Shown: positions 29,586-39,056 of the stretch, piece after piece
Layout: every line of letters starts with the position of its first letter
How positions within the stretch are numbered: position 1 is the stretch's first letter
DNA from: Demequina aurantiaca
GTDB lineage: Bacteria > Actinomycetota > Actinomycetes > Actinomycetales > Demequinaceae
DNA: 64,000 bases
Assembly (NCBI RefSeq): GCF_000975135.1
Contig: NZ_BBRF01000003.1
Span: forward strand, 186,001-250,000
Reading direction: 5' to 3'
Program-made: the position numbers and the translations under genes
Notes under the pieces: model-generated
Database searches by the model: none
The model's input: only the letters and a program-made list of their open reading frames with translations
What the model was told of the DNA's origin: nothing

Positions 29586-30352
29586 CGCACCTCAATTCCG
29601 GCGCGGCGCATGTGTTCCTTGACCTCGGCGATCGTCAGCTGGCCAAAGTGGAACACGCTCGCGGCGAGTACGGCGTCGGCCCCCGCGTGAACGGCGTCGA
29701 CAAAGTCGTCGGGTCGGCCGGCACCGCCGGACGCAATCAGGGGCACGGACACCACGTCGCGCACCTCCTTAATCATCTGCAGGTCGAAGCCGTCGTTGGT
29801 GCCGTCCGCATCCATCGAGTTCAGCAGAATCTCTCCTGCGCCCAACGTCGCGACGCGCTCGGCCCACTGCACGGCATCGATGCCGGTGCCGACCCGTCCA
29901 CCGTGAGTGGTGACCTCGTAGCCGGACTCCGTACGGGTATCGCCCTGGACCCGGCGCGCGTCGACGGACAGCACCAATACCTGGCTGCCGAAACGCTGCG
30001 CAATCTCGCTGATGAGTTCCGGCCTCGCGATGGCGGCGGTATTAACGCCTACCTTGTCCGCGCCGGCCCGCAGCAGCTTGTCGACGTCATCGGGGCTACG
30101 CACGCCGCCGCCTACCGTCAGTGGGACGAAGACCTGTTCCGCGGTGCGACGCACCACGTCGTACGTGGTCTCACGGGATCCAGAGGATGCGGTGACGTCG
30201 AGGAAGGTGAGTTCGTCGGCGCCCGATGCGCCATAGGTTGCGGCGAGTTCGACGGGGTCGCCAGCATCGCGCAAGTTCTCGAAATTGACGCCCTTCACTA
30301 CGCGACCGGCGTCGACGTCGAGGCAGGGAATGATGCGAATTGATACAGCCAT
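29582..30352 (-). CDS. hisF: Imidazole glycerol phosphate synthase cyclase subunit
   Basis: A 256-residue TIM barrel that uses ammonia from HisH to form imidazole glycerol phosphate and AICAR. The catalytic Asp pair is in [18 protein letters not shown] and LSVDARR; phosphate loops VGGGVRS and ASGGAG are present. ATG 30352 shares one base with the upstream FKBP stop (TAATG); a start six codons earlier would overlap more without a ribosome site. hisH and hisA are not in the window. Confidence 0.94.
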   Translation of the reverse strand: MAVSIRIIPCLDVDAGRVVKGVNFENLRDAGDPVELAATYGASGADELTFLDVTASSGSRETTYDVVRRTAEQVFVPLTVGGGVRSPDDVDKLLRAGADKVGVNTAAIARPELISEIAQRFGSQVLVLSVDARRVQGDTRTESGYEVTTHGGRVGTGIDAVQWAERVATLGAGEILLNSMDADGTNDGFDLQMIKEVRDVVSVPLIASGGAGRPDDFVDAVHAGADAVLAASVFHFGQLTIAEVKEHMRRAGIEVR

Positions 30353-31266
30353 TAGTTCCCCGGATTCCACACGTCGAGCACGTCAACAACGAAGACCAGC
30401 GTACCCATGTCCGGGTAGCCCGACTCCGGTGGCACCACAATCTCGACTTGTGATCCGGCCTCGACGTCGATGAGCGCCTGATCCCAGCCCGCGATGACCT
30501 GGCCTACGCCGATCTGGGTCTCAAACGGGGCGTTCTCGGACGGCCACGAAGTCTCGAAGATGTCACCAGACTCCCAGGATTTCTCCTCGTTCTTGCCCGC
30601 GTCCCAGTGCACGCCCACGTAGTTGACCGTGACGAACGAGCCAGAGGTGATCTGTGGGCCCGTCCCCTGGATCAGAACCGCCGACGTCACGTCGGCCGGG
30701 GGGTCATCATCGGGAATAGTGATGGTCGGCTCTCCGGTGGAGCTCAGCGTGACCGCGGGCATGTCGGGGTTGATGACGCTATTGGTTCCCTGCGCCCGGA
30801 TGGGCAGGACGTCGACCACGATCGCGACAGGAGGCTTGCCCTCGTCGTCAATGCCGGCGGGCGAGACCTGCAAAATGCGCGCGCCGACGTTGACAGTCTT
30901 GAGAACCTCGTAGAGGTCGTCACCCACGACCTCGGGTGCGAGGAGGAACGAGCGCGGCAGACCGTCGTACGTGTTGATCAGCTGCGTGTGGTCCTGAAGC
31001 GACTCACCGTAGATGTCCAGCAGCAACGGCTGGCCCTCCTGCAACGGTTCGCCCTCGCCCTCCCACTCGACGCGATACTCGGGCTTGGGATACGCGAGTC
31101 CGGGGACGAAGTCCAGAGTGGGCGCGAGCGAATCTGACGAGCCGATGGCGATGGCCTCAATCTGCCCAGTTGCCGATGCCGTGGCCGACGGATCCTCCGA
31201 GGAGGTCGACGAGCACCCTACGAGCGCCAGTGAGGCGGCAAGGGTCAAGGCAACAAGGCGGCGCAT
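30352..31266 (-). CDS. FKBP-type peptidyl-prolyl isomerase lipoprotein
   Basis: A 304-residue exported lipoprotein (lipobox LALVGC, Cys18). The C-terminal domain (about 195-304) is a recognisable FKBP fold with [29 protein letters not shown] and [15 protein letters not shown]. The middle region (about 65-160) has the outline of a second, degraded FKBP domain ([14 protein letters not shown]). It probably assists folding of secreted proteins outside the membrane. GGAAAGGA precedes ATG 31266. An FKBP gene next to pafA is common in actinobacteria. Confidence 0.88.
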   Translation of the reverse strand: MRRLVALTLAASLALVGCSSTSSEDPSATASATGQIEAIAIGSSDSLAPTLDFVPGLAYPKPEYRVEWEGEGEPLQEGQPLLLDIYGESLQDHTQLINTYDGLPRSFLLAPEVVGDDLYEVLKTVNVGARILQVSPAGIDDEGKPPVAIVVDVLPIRAQGTNSVINPDMPAVTLSSTGEPTITIPDDDPPADVTSAVLIQGTGPQITSGSFVTVNYVGVHWDAGKNEEKSWESGDIFETSWPSENAPFETQIGVGQVIAGWDQALIDVEAGSQVEIVVPPESGYPDMGTLVFVVDVLDVWNPGN

Positions 31267-31292
31267 GCGCGTCCTTTCCGGGGGGTAAGCGT

Positions 31293-32717
31293 TTATTCTA
31301 CTGGCGCTGCGGGCGCACCAAGCATCCCCAACAGAACGTTTACGCGTTCGTCCTCGTTCCTGAACGGATCCTTCAGGAGCACGGTACGACCGTCGCTACC
31401 AGTGATCTTGAGGTGCACCCAGTCCACGGTGAAGTCGCGGCCGGCGGCCAGAGCCGCGGACACGAACAATCCGCGCAGGCGCGCCCGCGTGGTCGCGGGG
31501 GCGTTGGTGACGGCGTCGTCGATCTGCTCGTCAGTGATGATGCGCCGTACGAGACCCTGGCTCTGCAACCGGTAGAACAGGCCACGCTCGGGCGAGATGT
31601 CGTGGAACGCCATCTCCAGGCGCGCGAGGCGCGGGTCGTCCAGTTCGCACTTGAGCTTGCGCTGGTAACGCATGACTACTCGGTGCTTGATGGCCCAGTC
31701 CAACTCGGTCTCCACCAGCGTGAAGTCCTGAGTGCGCACGGCGTCGATCCCACGCTGCCACAAGTCCAGGATGGATTCCACCTCGGCGGTGGGAGTGATG
31801 ATCCCGCCCACATGCGCGCGTACCGCGTCGAGATACGTCTGCTGGAGTTGTACCGCTGTCAGGTGCCGTCCGTCGGTGAGTTCAACCGTGGCCTGACCGG
31901 TGAGGTCGTGGGCGATGTCGCGAATCGCCTGCATCTCATGCGCGAGTGCCAACTGAGGGAAGTCCGCGCGGGCCTCCACAATGCGCAGCACCAGGTCGGT
32001 CGCGCCCACCTTCAACAACGCGGTGGGCTCGGCCATCGTGGAGTCGCCCACGATGATGTGCATGCGGCGATACAGCTCGGCGTTGGCGTGTGGCTCGTCG
32101 CGCGTGTTGATCATGGGACGCGAGCGCGTGGTGGCCGAGCTCATCCCCTCCCACATGTGATCCGCGCGAGGCGAGAATGAGAAGTGCGCGCCCTGGGGTG
32201 TGCGCGTGATGCAGCCGGCGCCGGTCACGATTTGGCGCGAGATCAGAAACGGCAGCAGATTCGACGCGAAGGCCCTGAAGTCCGAGCGCCGGCGAACCAG
32301 GTAGTTCTCGTGGCAGCCGTAGCTGTTGCCGGCCGAGTCCACGTTGTTCTTGTACAAGTGAATGGTGCCGTCGATGCCCGCGGCTCGCAGGCGCTCCTCG
32401 CCCCCGGCAATGAGGTTGTGCACGATGCGCTCGCCGGCCTTGTCGGCCGCGATCAGGTCTGTCAGCGAGTCGCATTCTGCGGTCGCGTACTCGGGGTGCG
32501 CGCCCACGTCGATGTACAGGCGCGATGCGTTGGGCAGGAACACATTGGACGAGCGGCCCCACTGAACCACAGAGTGGAACAGATGACCCGCTACCTCCTC
32601 GGGCGTGACCGAGCGCGACGTCGCGGAGTCGAGGTGCAGGCCGAATTCTGTCTCGAGCCCAAAGATTCTGCGGGCGGGGTCAACGTCTAGGGGCGCGGGG
32701 ATATCCGTGGAGATCAT
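31293..32717 (-). CDS. pafA: Pup-protein ligase
   Basis: A 474-residue ATP-dependent ligase of the carboxylate-amine/glutamine-synthetase fold that joins the C-terminal glutamate of Pup to lysines of target proteins. Nucleotide and metal residues are in IFGLETEFG (18-26), the catalytic Asp is in LYIDVGAHPEY (D70), and LYKNNVDSAGNSYGCHENY is the shared PafA/Dop block. It lacks the extra Dop loop seen in its paralogue at 32930-34489. It lies 23 bases after pup; no clear ribosome site is seen. prcB and prcA, often found between pup and pafA, are absent. Confidence 0.95.
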   Translation of the reverse strand: MISTDIPAPLDVDPARRIFGLETEFGLHLDSATSRSVTPEEVAGHLFHSVVQWGRSSNVFLPNASRLYIDVGAHPEYATAECDSLTDLIAADKAGERIVHNLIAGGEERLRAAGIDGTIHLYKNNVDSAGNSYGCHENYLVRRRSDFRAFASNLLPFLISRQIVTGAGCITRTPQGAHFSFSPRADHMWEGMSSATTRSRPMINTRDEPHANAELYRRMHIIVGDSTMAEPTALLKVGATDLVLRIVEARADFPQLALAHEMQAIRDIAHDLTGQATVELTDGRHLTAVQLQQTYLDAVRAHVGGIITPTAEVESILDLWQRGIDAVRTQDFTLVETELDWAIKHRVVMRYQRKLKCELDDPRLARLEMAFHDISPERGLFYRLQSQGLVRRIITDEQIDDAVTNAPATTRARLRGLFVSAALAAGRDFTVDWVHLKITGSDGRTVLLKDPFRNEDERVNVLLGMLGAPAAPVE

Positions 32718-32740
32718 GGCCGATGCGGAGCCCGGAGGGG

Positions 32741-32920
32741 CTACTCGCCACCCTTTTGCACAAAGGAGCGCACGAACTGCTCAGCATTGACCTGCAGCGA
32801 GCCGTCGATCTCGTCGAGCAGGTCGTCGAGCGCGTCGGTGTTCGCGGCCTGCGTGGGCGCAGCGGGTGCGTCGGGGACGTCGTCCTCGTGGGACTGGCTG
32901 GATGAGTGAGTCTGAGGCAT
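32741..32920 (-). CDS. pup: Prokaryotic ubiquitin-like protein Pup
   Basis: A 59-residue disordered protein modifier read directly from the minus strand. It starts MPQTHSSSQSHEDD, has the conserved helix LDDLLDEIDGSL that binds the ARC coiled coil, and ends FVQKGGE. The last residue is Glu, so it can be ligated by PafA without deamidation by Dop. TAGACT (32932-32927) lies 6 bases before ATG 32920 and there is no Shine-Dalgarno, which indicates a leaderless transcript starting here; the box contains the dop stop codon. Confidence 0.95.
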   Translation of the reverse strand: MPQTHSSSQSHEDDVPDAPAAPTQAANTDALDDLLDEIDGSLQVNAEQFVRSFVQKGGE

Positions 32921-32932
32921 GTCCCGAGTCTA
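32921..32932 (-). promoter_or_regulatory. Leaderless promoter box of pup
   Basis: TAGACT at 32932-32927 followed by a 6-base spacer to the pup ATG. The TAG is at the same time the stop codon of dop. Position and absence of a ribosome site suggest transcription starts at the ATG. Inferred. Confidence 0.55.
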
Positions 32933-34489
32933 TCCCCCGATCAGGGAGTCGAGGAGGGGGTGCGTGGTGGCGAGGGGGTCGTCCAGATGGACCACTTCGA
33001 GGTCACCGTGCGTGGTCTCACGGTCGAGGACCACAGAGGACCAGCCGGCCGCGTCGAGCAGGTCCGGCCGCGCGGCCACCATGTCGCCTCGCAGGCGCGC
33101 CCTGGTGTCGCGGGGTGCGGTGCGCATCGCCGCGGCAACGTCCTCGTCAGTGACCACCCGCTCGAATGATCCGGCCCGCTCGAGGCGTGCTGCGAGTCCC
33201 GTGCCAAGTTGACTCCACTGCACGTCCGCGGCTGCGAGGCGAGCATCGTCCCAGGGCAGGTCCTGCACCTCTCCCCGCTCGTCGACGGGGGCGTACTTGG
33301 ATCGCATCCGGCCCAATAGCTGCAGTTTTGCCACCCACTCCACCTCACGGGCGGCGCTAAAGATGTCGCGGTCCAGCAGGTCGAGCACGCTCTCCCACCG
33401 GGTGATGACGTACGCGTCCGTGGCGCTCGCGACGTAGGTGCGGCAGATTTCCAGCAGGGCGCGCTGAATCTGCAGCGCCGTCGCCTTGTCGCCCGAGGCC
33501 AGGACAAATGGCGCGCGCAGCGTCAGGTCTCGCGACACGGTCTGAACGTCGCTCACGGGCTCGCGAAGTTCGCAGGCACCCAGGCGCGTGTCCCTCGCCT
33601 CGATGGCCGCGAGCACCAGCGCTGTAGTGCCGGTCTTGAGCAGGATGGGGATGTCCATGCAGTTGGCATCGCCGATGATCACGTGCAGGCGGCGCCACCT
33701 GCTGCGCTCCGCGTGCGGCTCGTCACGGGTGTTGATGATGGGACGACGCAGCGTGGTCTCCAGTCCCACCTCCGCCTCCATGTAGTCGGCGCGCTGAGAC
33801 ATCTGGAAGCCAGCGCCCTCGCCACGCTGGCCGATCCCGACGCGGCCGGCACCCGTGAAGATCTGGCGGGTCACCAGGTGTGGGGTCAGGTACTTGATGA
33901 CGTCGTCAAAGTCGGTGTCACGGCGGATCAGGAAGTTCTCGTGAGTGCCGTAGCTCGCACCCTTGCCGTCCACGTTGTTCTTGTACAGCGCGACTCGCTC
34001 GTCCTCCTCGCGCTCGTACTCGACCGTGGCCGCGAGCGCGATCGCATCGCCGGCGCGGTCCCACAGCACGGCGTCGCGCGCGTTGGTGACCTCGGGGCCC
34101 GAGTACTCGGGGTGGGCGTGGTCCACGTAGAAGCGCGCGCCGTTGGCCAGCACCGCGTTGAGGTGCGCGGGGTCCTCCCACGAGCCGCGTCGCCTGCGCA
34201 GCGTCACCGCCTGCTCAGCCTCGTCGTACTCCGTGGCGTCGGTGAGCATGTCCGAGGTTGCGGAAGCTCGCGAGCGCCGCATACCGCGCTGGTCCTGCAA
34301 CGGGTCCTCGCCGCCGTAGTCCCACCGGGTGGTGGACTGACCGGCCCACGCGCGGCAGGCCTGGACGAGCCGCGAGGACATCAGGATGGGGTTGGCGCCG
34401 GAGCGGTCCGGGTTGGTGATGCCGTACTCGGTCTCGATGCCCATGACCCGTGCGGCATCGCTCTCACCTGCCGCTTCTTCCATCCCCAC
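32930..34489 (-). CDS. dop: Depupylase / Pup deamidase Dop
   Basis: A 519-residue paralogue of PafA that removes Pup from substrates (and deamidates Gln-ended Pup where present). ATP/metal residues in VMGIETEYGITN (15-26), catalytic Asp123 in FYVDHAHPEYS, and a Dop-specific loop at about 64-104 rich in Arg and acidic residues (GMRRSRASATSDML). Because Pup here ends in Glu, only the depupylase role is needed. GTG 34489 has GGGGAG 6 bases upstream; an ATG two codons later is an alternative. It starts 3 bases after the arc stop. Confidence 0.94.
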   Translation of the reverse strand: MGMEEAAGESDAARVMGIETEYGITNPDRSGANPILMSSRLVQACRAWAGQSTTRWDYGGEDPLQDQRGMRRSRASATSDMLTDATEYDEAEQAVTLRRRRGSWEDPAHLNAVLANGARFYVDHAHPEYSGPEVTNARDAVLWDRAGDAIALAATVEYEREEDERVALYKNNVDGKGASYGTHENFLIRRDTDFDDVIKYLTPHLVTRQIFTGAGRVGIGQRGEGAGFQMSQRADYMEAEVGLETTLRRPIINTRDEPHAERSRWRRLHVIIGDANCMDIPILLKTGTTALVLAAIEARDTRLGACELREPVSDVQTVSRDLTLRAPFVLASGDKATALQIQRALLEICRTYVASATDAYVITRWESVLDLLDRDIFSAAREVEWVAKLQLLGRMRSKYAPVDERGEVQDLPWDDARLAAADVQWSQLGTGLAARLERAGSFERVVTDEDVAAAMRTAPRDTRARLRGDMVAARPDLLDAAGWSSVVLDRETTHGDLEVVHLDDPLATTHPLLDSLIGG

Positions 34490-34492
34490 GGA

Positions 34493-35902
34493 TTACTCCC
34501 CCGCCAACGAACCGGCTGCCACGGCACGTGCCTCGACCAGCTCCTGGTCGCACGCCTCGCGCAGGTGGGCCGCGGTGATGCCCCGCTCGCCGCCGGAGAT
34601 CAGCGACTTGATGGCCCCCGTCTTCGCGCGGTCTACGACGTTGCGGATCAGCGCGCCCGAGACGTACTCGGGGGTGTCCGCGTGGGCGAATAGCGTGTCG
34701 ACCGCCACGGCATTGAGCGCGCGGGCGGTCGCCACCGCATCGTCGCCGTGCTGGGCGAGTTCGCTGGGCGCCATCGGCACCGATGCGGTCAGGTACTTGC
34801 TGAAGATATCGGCGGCGGACGCGGGGCCGGGACGCGAGACCTCGATCTTCACGTCCAGGCGGCCGGGACGCAGGATGGCCGGGTCGATCATGTCCTCGCG
34901 GTTGGACGCGCCAATCACGATCACGTTGCTGAGCGACTCGACGCCGTCCAGTTCGGTGAGCAGCTGCGGGACGATGGTGGTCTCCATGTCGGAACTCACA
35001 CCCGAGCCGCGGGAGCGGAACAGCGCATCCATCTCGTCGAAGAACACCACCACGGGGGCGCCGGAGGACGCCTTGGAGCGAGCGCGCTCGAAAATGGTGC
35101 GGATGTAGCGCTCAGTTTCGCCCACGTACTTGTTGAGCAGTTCCGGCCCCTTGACGGACAGGAAGTACGAGCGGTCCGCGCCCACGGCCTCGCCGAGCGA
35201 GTGCGCGACCGCCTTCGCGATCAACGTCTTGCCGCAGCCGGGAGGACCGTACAGCAGCAGACCACGCGGCGGGCGTAGGTCGTGCTCGACATACAGCTCG
35301 GGGTGACGAATGGGTAGCTCGATCGCGTCGCGGATACGCTCGATCTGCGAGCCGAGGCCACCGATTGCGCGGTAGTCGACGTCCGGCACTTCCTCGAGCA
35401 TGAGCGCCTCGACGCCGCTGCGGTCTACCTTCTCCGACGCGAAGCCGGTGCGCGGGTCGATGATGACGGTGTCACCCTCAGACACGCGCGCATGGGCGTC
35501 GCCGCCGATCATGATCACTACGCGCTCGTCCTCGCCGCGCGAGACCACGAGCACCCGGTCAGCATCGATGACCTCGCGCACGATCGCGGCCTGACCGGCA
35601 CGCTCCGCCTCCGCGGTGCCGACCACCACCATCATGGCGTTGAGAAGCACCTCATCGCCCGGCTCCAGGTCTTTGTCCAGCGACGGCAAGACGGTGACCC
35701 GCATGCGGCGCCCACTCGACACGATGTCGGCGTGCTCACCCGCCCACTGCACGAACGTGGCGAACGTCTGCGGCGGCGCCGATGCCTCGGCGAGCTTGAC
35801 CTTCATCTCGCCCAGCTGGTCACGCGCCAGGGTCAGCAGGCGCTGCAGTTCCCGGTTCTGACGCTCGACGGTCGCGAGCTTGTCCTGTCCCTCTGCCACC
35901 AT
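34493..35902 (-). CDS. arc: AAA+ ATPase forming ring-shaped complexes (ARC/Mpa)
   Basis: A 469-residue AAA+ ring ATPase that unfolds pupylated proteins. Order: a short coiled coil (about 5-42) that grips Pup, two OB folds (about 46-160), then the AAA domain with Walker A GPPGCGKT (219-226), pore loop KYVG (258-261) and Walker B VVFFDE (285-290). It is shorter than M. tuberculosis Mpa (609 residues) and ends AAGSLAGE, without the Gln-Tyr-Leu tail that docks Mpa on the 20S proteasome. ATG 35902 shares one base with the trmI stop (TGATG); GGGAGGA lies upstream. Confidence 0.94.
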   Translation of the reverse strand: MVAEGQDKLATVERQNRELQRLLTLARDQLGEMKVKLAEASAPPQTFATFVQWAGEHADIVSSGRRMRVTVLPSLDKDLEPGDEVLLNAMMVVVGTAEAERAGQAAIVREVIDADRVLVVSRGEDERVVIMIGGDAHARVSEGDTVIIDPRTGFASEKVDRSGVEALMLEEVPDVDYRAIGGLGSQIERIRDAIELPIRHPELYVEHDLRPPRGLLLYGPPGCGKTLIAKAVAHSLGEAVGADRSYFLSVKGPELLNKYVGETERYIRTIFERARSKASSGAPVVVFFDEMDALFRSRGSGVSSDMETTIVPQLLTELDGVESLSNVIVIGASNREDMIDPAILRPGRLDVKIEVSRPGPASAADIFSKYLTASVPMAPSELAQHGDDAVATARALNAVAVDTLFAHADTPEYVSGALIRNVVDRAKTGAIKSLISGGERGITAAHLREACDQELVEARAVAAGSLAGE

Positions 35903-36942
35903 CAGCTGTCCTCCCCTGCCGTCGCCGCCTCGGCATCGGCCGCAATGGTGGTGTCTGTCGTGGGTGTCGCGTCGAGCGCGCCGCGACGCACCTTGCGGAT
36001 CTTCTTCTCGCTTACGGGACGCTCGCCCAGGTCCTCGGGCGTCCATTCGGCGTCCGCGGTGGGGTACGCGCCCTTGGCGGGTCGGCGATGGCGCAACGGG
36101 GCGTCCACGCCGGGAGCCATGCGACGGGCGGTCATCAGGAAGCCGGTGTGGCCGATCATGCGGTGATCGGGCCGCACGGACAAACCCTCGAGGTGCCAGG
36201 TGCGCAGCAGGTTCTCCCACGCGTGCGGCTCGGTGAAACCGCCGTGGTCGCGCAGGTCCTCCGCGAGACGAGACATCTGAGTGGCCGTCGCGACGTAGGC
36301 GAGGAACACGCCGCCGGGGGCGAGAGCATCGGCCGCGGCGTCGATGTTTTCCCACGGCGCGAGCATGTCCAGGATGACACGGTCCACGGTGCCCGGTTCG
36401 GCAACCAGTGCCACCTGGTCCGCGAAGTCGCCGATCTCCAGGCGCCACGCCGGGTGCGGGCCGCCAAAGTGGGACTCGACGTTGGCGCGGGCGATGTCTG
36501 CGAAGTCCGCGCGACGCTCGATCGAGATCAGCTCTCCGCCGTCGCCCACGGCGCGCAGGAGCGACATGGTGAGCGCGCCGGAACCCACGCCTGCCTCGAC
36601 CACGCGTGCGCCCGGGTAAATGTCCGCCATCTGAATGATCTGGCCGGCATCCTTGGGGTAGATCACGGCAGCGCCGCGCGGCATGGACAGCACGAGGTCG
36701 CTCAGCAAGGGTCGCAGCACCAGGTAGTCCACCCCCGCGGTGTTGCGAATCACGGTGCCCTCGGGCTGGCCGATCAGGTCATCGTGCGTGAACTGGCCGC
36801 GGTGCGTGTGAAAGGTCTTGCCCGCGTCGAGGGTGATGGTGTGGTGGCGTCCCTTGGCATCGGTCAACTGGACGCGGTCGCCTACGCAGAGGGGTCCGCG
36901 GCGCTGGTCGGCGCCGGTGGGCGCTGAGGTCGGTGAAGTCAT
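35902..36942 (-). CDS. trmI: tRNA (adenine-58-N1)-methyltransferase
   Basis: A 346-residue S-adenosylmethionine-dependent enzyme that methylates A58 in the T-loop of tRNA. Motif I is EAGVGSGALT (116-125); the family N-terminal beta domain precedes it, and MPRGAAVIYPKD and LDMLAPWEN are typical blocks. The C-terminus carries a 60-residue charged/Thr-Ala-rich extension. TAGACT (36954-36949) lies 6 bases before ATG 36942 without a ribosome site, so this is probably the leaderless promoter gene of the Pup locus. trmI next to arc is a standard actinobacterial arrangement. Confidence 0.93.
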   Translation of the reverse strand: MTSPTSAPTGADQRRGPLCVGDRVQLTDAKGRHHTITLDAGKTFHTHRGQFTHDDLIGQPEGTVIRNTAGVDYLVLRPLLSDLVLSMPRGAAVIYPKDAGQIIQMADIYPGARVVEAGVGSGALTMSLLRAVGDGGELISIERRADFADIARANVESHFGGPHPAWRLEIGDFADQVALVAEPGTVDRVILDMLAPWENIDAAADALAPGGVFLAYVATATQMSRLAEDLRDHGGFTEPHAWENLLRTWHLEGLSVRPDHRMIGHTGFLMTARRMAPGVDAPLRHRRPAKGAYPTADAEWTPEDLGERPVSEKKIRKVRRGALDATPTTDTTIAADAEAATAGEDS

Positions 36943-36961
36943 GCGCCCAGTCTAGGGCGCG

Positions 36962-38071
36962 TTACTGCAGGGCTCCCTGCACGTCCTGGGCTCGCACGAC
37001 GCCGATGACGTGGCCATGTTCCACGACCGCCCACACCTCGGTCTTGCCCCACCACTGCTGCAGGAAGTTGACGAACTCGCGGCCGTGCAGGTCTGGGCTC
37101 ATCTCCGCACCCCGCGGCATCGGCATGGTGACGGACTGCAAGTGAGTGTGCGCGCGCTCGGACTCCGGCACGGCGTCGATCAGTGACACCGGGAAGTGAC
37201 CGGCAGGGGCGCGGTCCGCTGCGAGCACGACGACCTCGAGGGCGCCGGCACGGGCGGCGAGCTGGGCTGCCTCGTGAACGGTGGCGGCGAACGGGATGGG
37301 GACGGCGGTCACCATCAGCGACCGTGCGCCGATGCTCTCCACGCGGGTCATGGTGGTGGCCACCTTGAGCGCATTCGATGCTGCTGGCCACAGCAGACCG
37401 AAGATCAGGACAGCCCACAGCATGCTGAAAATGCTGGGCGTGGAGCCACGCAGGAACGGCACTCCGATGGCGAAGACCACGACGCCGATGGCGACCACGC
37501 GGCCGGCCCAGGCGGCCACAATCGTGCCGCGGTTGCGGTTCTTCGTTGCACCCCAGACGATGGCCTCGAGCACGCGGCCGCCATCCATGGGGATGCCCGG
37601 GAGGGCGTTGAAGGCGGCGAGCAGCAGGTTGGCCCACACCACCCACCACAGCGCGGCTCCCAGCAGGCCACCCGGCGTGGTCGCCTGCAGAGCGGCGGCG
37701 ACGACGCCGGCGATGACCACGTTGGCGGCGGGACCCGCGAGCGAGACCACGCCGTTGACGAGCGGGGTGAGGTTGCGCGAGTCGAATGACGTGTGCCCGC
37801 CCCACAGGGTGAGGACGATCTCGTGAACGTCTCTCTTGAACGCGCGCGCCGCGATGGCGTGCGCGACCTCGTGCAGAAACACGGACACGATGAGCGCGGC
37901 GGCCAGGATCAGCCCGATGGTGAACCCGCGGCGGGTGATGCCGTCCTCGGATGAGCTCAGCAGGAAGGCGAGAAGCACCAACATGATGAGGGTCGACGGC
38001 TGGACGACGACGCGGGCTCCGAGCACACGACCGAAGGAGATTCCGCGAGTGCCTTGATTCTGATCTGCCAT
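36962..38071 (-). CDS. Site-2-protease family intramembrane metalloprotease with CBS-like tail
   Basis: A 369-residue M50 protease. The zinc motif is HEVAH (67-71) and the third ligand lies in NALPGIPMDGG (Asp163). About five to six membrane segments precede a C-terminal domain (about 240-369) with CBS-like ATVHEAAQLAARAG and VWAVVEHGHVIGVV, which may sense nucleotides. It cleaves membrane-buried substrates; targets are unknown. TACGGT (38083-38078) is 6 bases before ATG 38071, no Shine-Dalgarno. The 71-base gap to the divergent nuclease gene holds both promoters. Confidence 0.92.
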   Translation of the reverse strand: MADQNQGTRGISFGRVLGARVVVQPSTLIMLVLLAFLLSSSEDGITRRGFTIGLILAAALIVSVFLHEVAHAIAARAFKRDVHEIVLTLWGGHTSFDSRNLTPLVNGVVSLAGPAANVVIAGVVAAALQATTPGGLLGAALWWVVWANLLLAAFNALPGIPMDGGRVLEAIVWGATKNRNRGTIVAAWAGRVVAIGVVVFAIGVPFLRGSTPSIFSMLWAVLIFGLLWPAASNALKVATTMTRVESIGARSLMVTAVPIPFAATVHEAAQLAARAGALEVVVLAADRAPAGHFPVSLIDAVPESERAHTHLQSVTMPMPRGAEMSPDLHGREFVNFLQQWWGKTEVWAVVEHGHVIGVVRAQDVQGALQ

Positions 38072-38142
38072 GTGTCCACCGTAGATGGTCGCGGGGGTGA
38101 TGCCTTTCGCTGGTTGTCACCGGGCCGTCCTACTGTGGTCAC

Positions 38143-39054
38143 ATGAGTGACACCGCGAAATCTTCCGGCGCCGATGACCCCGTGACCGTGACCACCCCCG
38201 TCAAGTCCGGGCGTGGCCGGGGCCCGCGCAAGCCTGCACTTTCACCCTCGCGCGCCGGCGACTTCCGCCAGTGCCCGCTGATGTTCCGCCTGCGCCTGGT
38301 CGACAAGGTGCCGGAGCCGCCCTCTCCTGCGGCCACTCTGGGAACGCTGGTGCACGCCGTCCTCGAGGACCTTTACGACCTTCCCGCGGGCGAACGCACC
38401 CTCGTTGCGGCCTCCGCCATGGTGGAGCCCAAGTGGCAGGAGATGCTCGCCAAGCAGCCCGACCTCGCGGGCCTGCACGAGGACGATGCCGCACTCAGGA
38501 CCTGGTTCGGGACGGGCAATGAGCGACTCGCGAACTACTTTCGACTCGAGAATCCGCAGCGGCTTGAGCCTGCCGCCCGCGAGGAATTTGTTGAGTTTCA
38601 GCTCGAGGATGGGCCCCTGCTGCGCGGCTTCATCGACCGCGTCGACATTGCGCCCGACGGCGCCATTCGGCTCATCGACTACAAGACCGGCAAGAAGCCG
38701 CTGCCGCAGTACTCCACGAAGGAACAGTTTCAGATGCGGTTCTACGCGCTGCTCGTGGAGCGTCTGCGCGGTCGCCGCCCCGCGCTGCTGCAGCTGCTGT
38801 TCCTGCGTGATGGCGGCACCATCGAGTTGCGCCCGGACGCCGGCGACCTGGAGAAGGTGGAGTTCGAGATCCGTGAGTTGTGGAACGACATCTCCGCCGC
38901 GGCTCGGGCAGGCCAGTTCAGGCCCAAGAAATCCAAGCTGTGCGGCTGGTGCAATTTCCAAGAGCTATGTCCGGAGTTTGGTGGCACGCCTCCCCCGCTG
39001 GATCCTGCCGCGGTGGAGCGCTCGCTTGGCGTCAAGGTCGACGTTGCAGACTGA
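38143..39054 (+). CDS. RecB-family PD-(D/E)XK nuclease with Fe-S cluster
   Basis: A 303-residue Cas4/AddB-like exonuclease domain protein. Early SPSRAGDFRQCPLMFRL gives the first cluster Cys (44); H71, D165 (FIDRVD), D179 and K181 (IDYKTGK) are the nuclease residues; C267, C270 and C276 (CGWCNFQELC) complete a [4Fe-4S] site. It probably acts in DNA repair as a 5' or 3' exonuclease. No cas genes are near. TACTGT (38131-38136) is 6 bases before ATG with no ribosome site. It ends 2 bases from the convergent HAD gene. Confidence 0.9.
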   Translation: MSDTAKSSGADDPVTVTTPVKSGRGRGPRKPALSPSRAGDFRQCPLMFRLRLVDKVPEPPSPAATLGTLVHAVLEDLYDLPAGERTLVAASAMVEPKWQEMLAKQPDLAGLHEDDAALRTWFGTGNERLANYFRLENPQRLEPAAREEFVEFQLEDGPLLRGFIDRVDIAPDGAIRLIDYKTGKKPLPQYSTKEQFQMRFYALLVERLRGRRPALLQLLFLRDGGTIELRPDAGDLEKVEFEIRELWNDISAAARAGQFRPKKSKLCGWCNFQELCPEFGGTPPPLDPAAVERSLGVKVDVAD

Positions 39055-39056
39055 CG

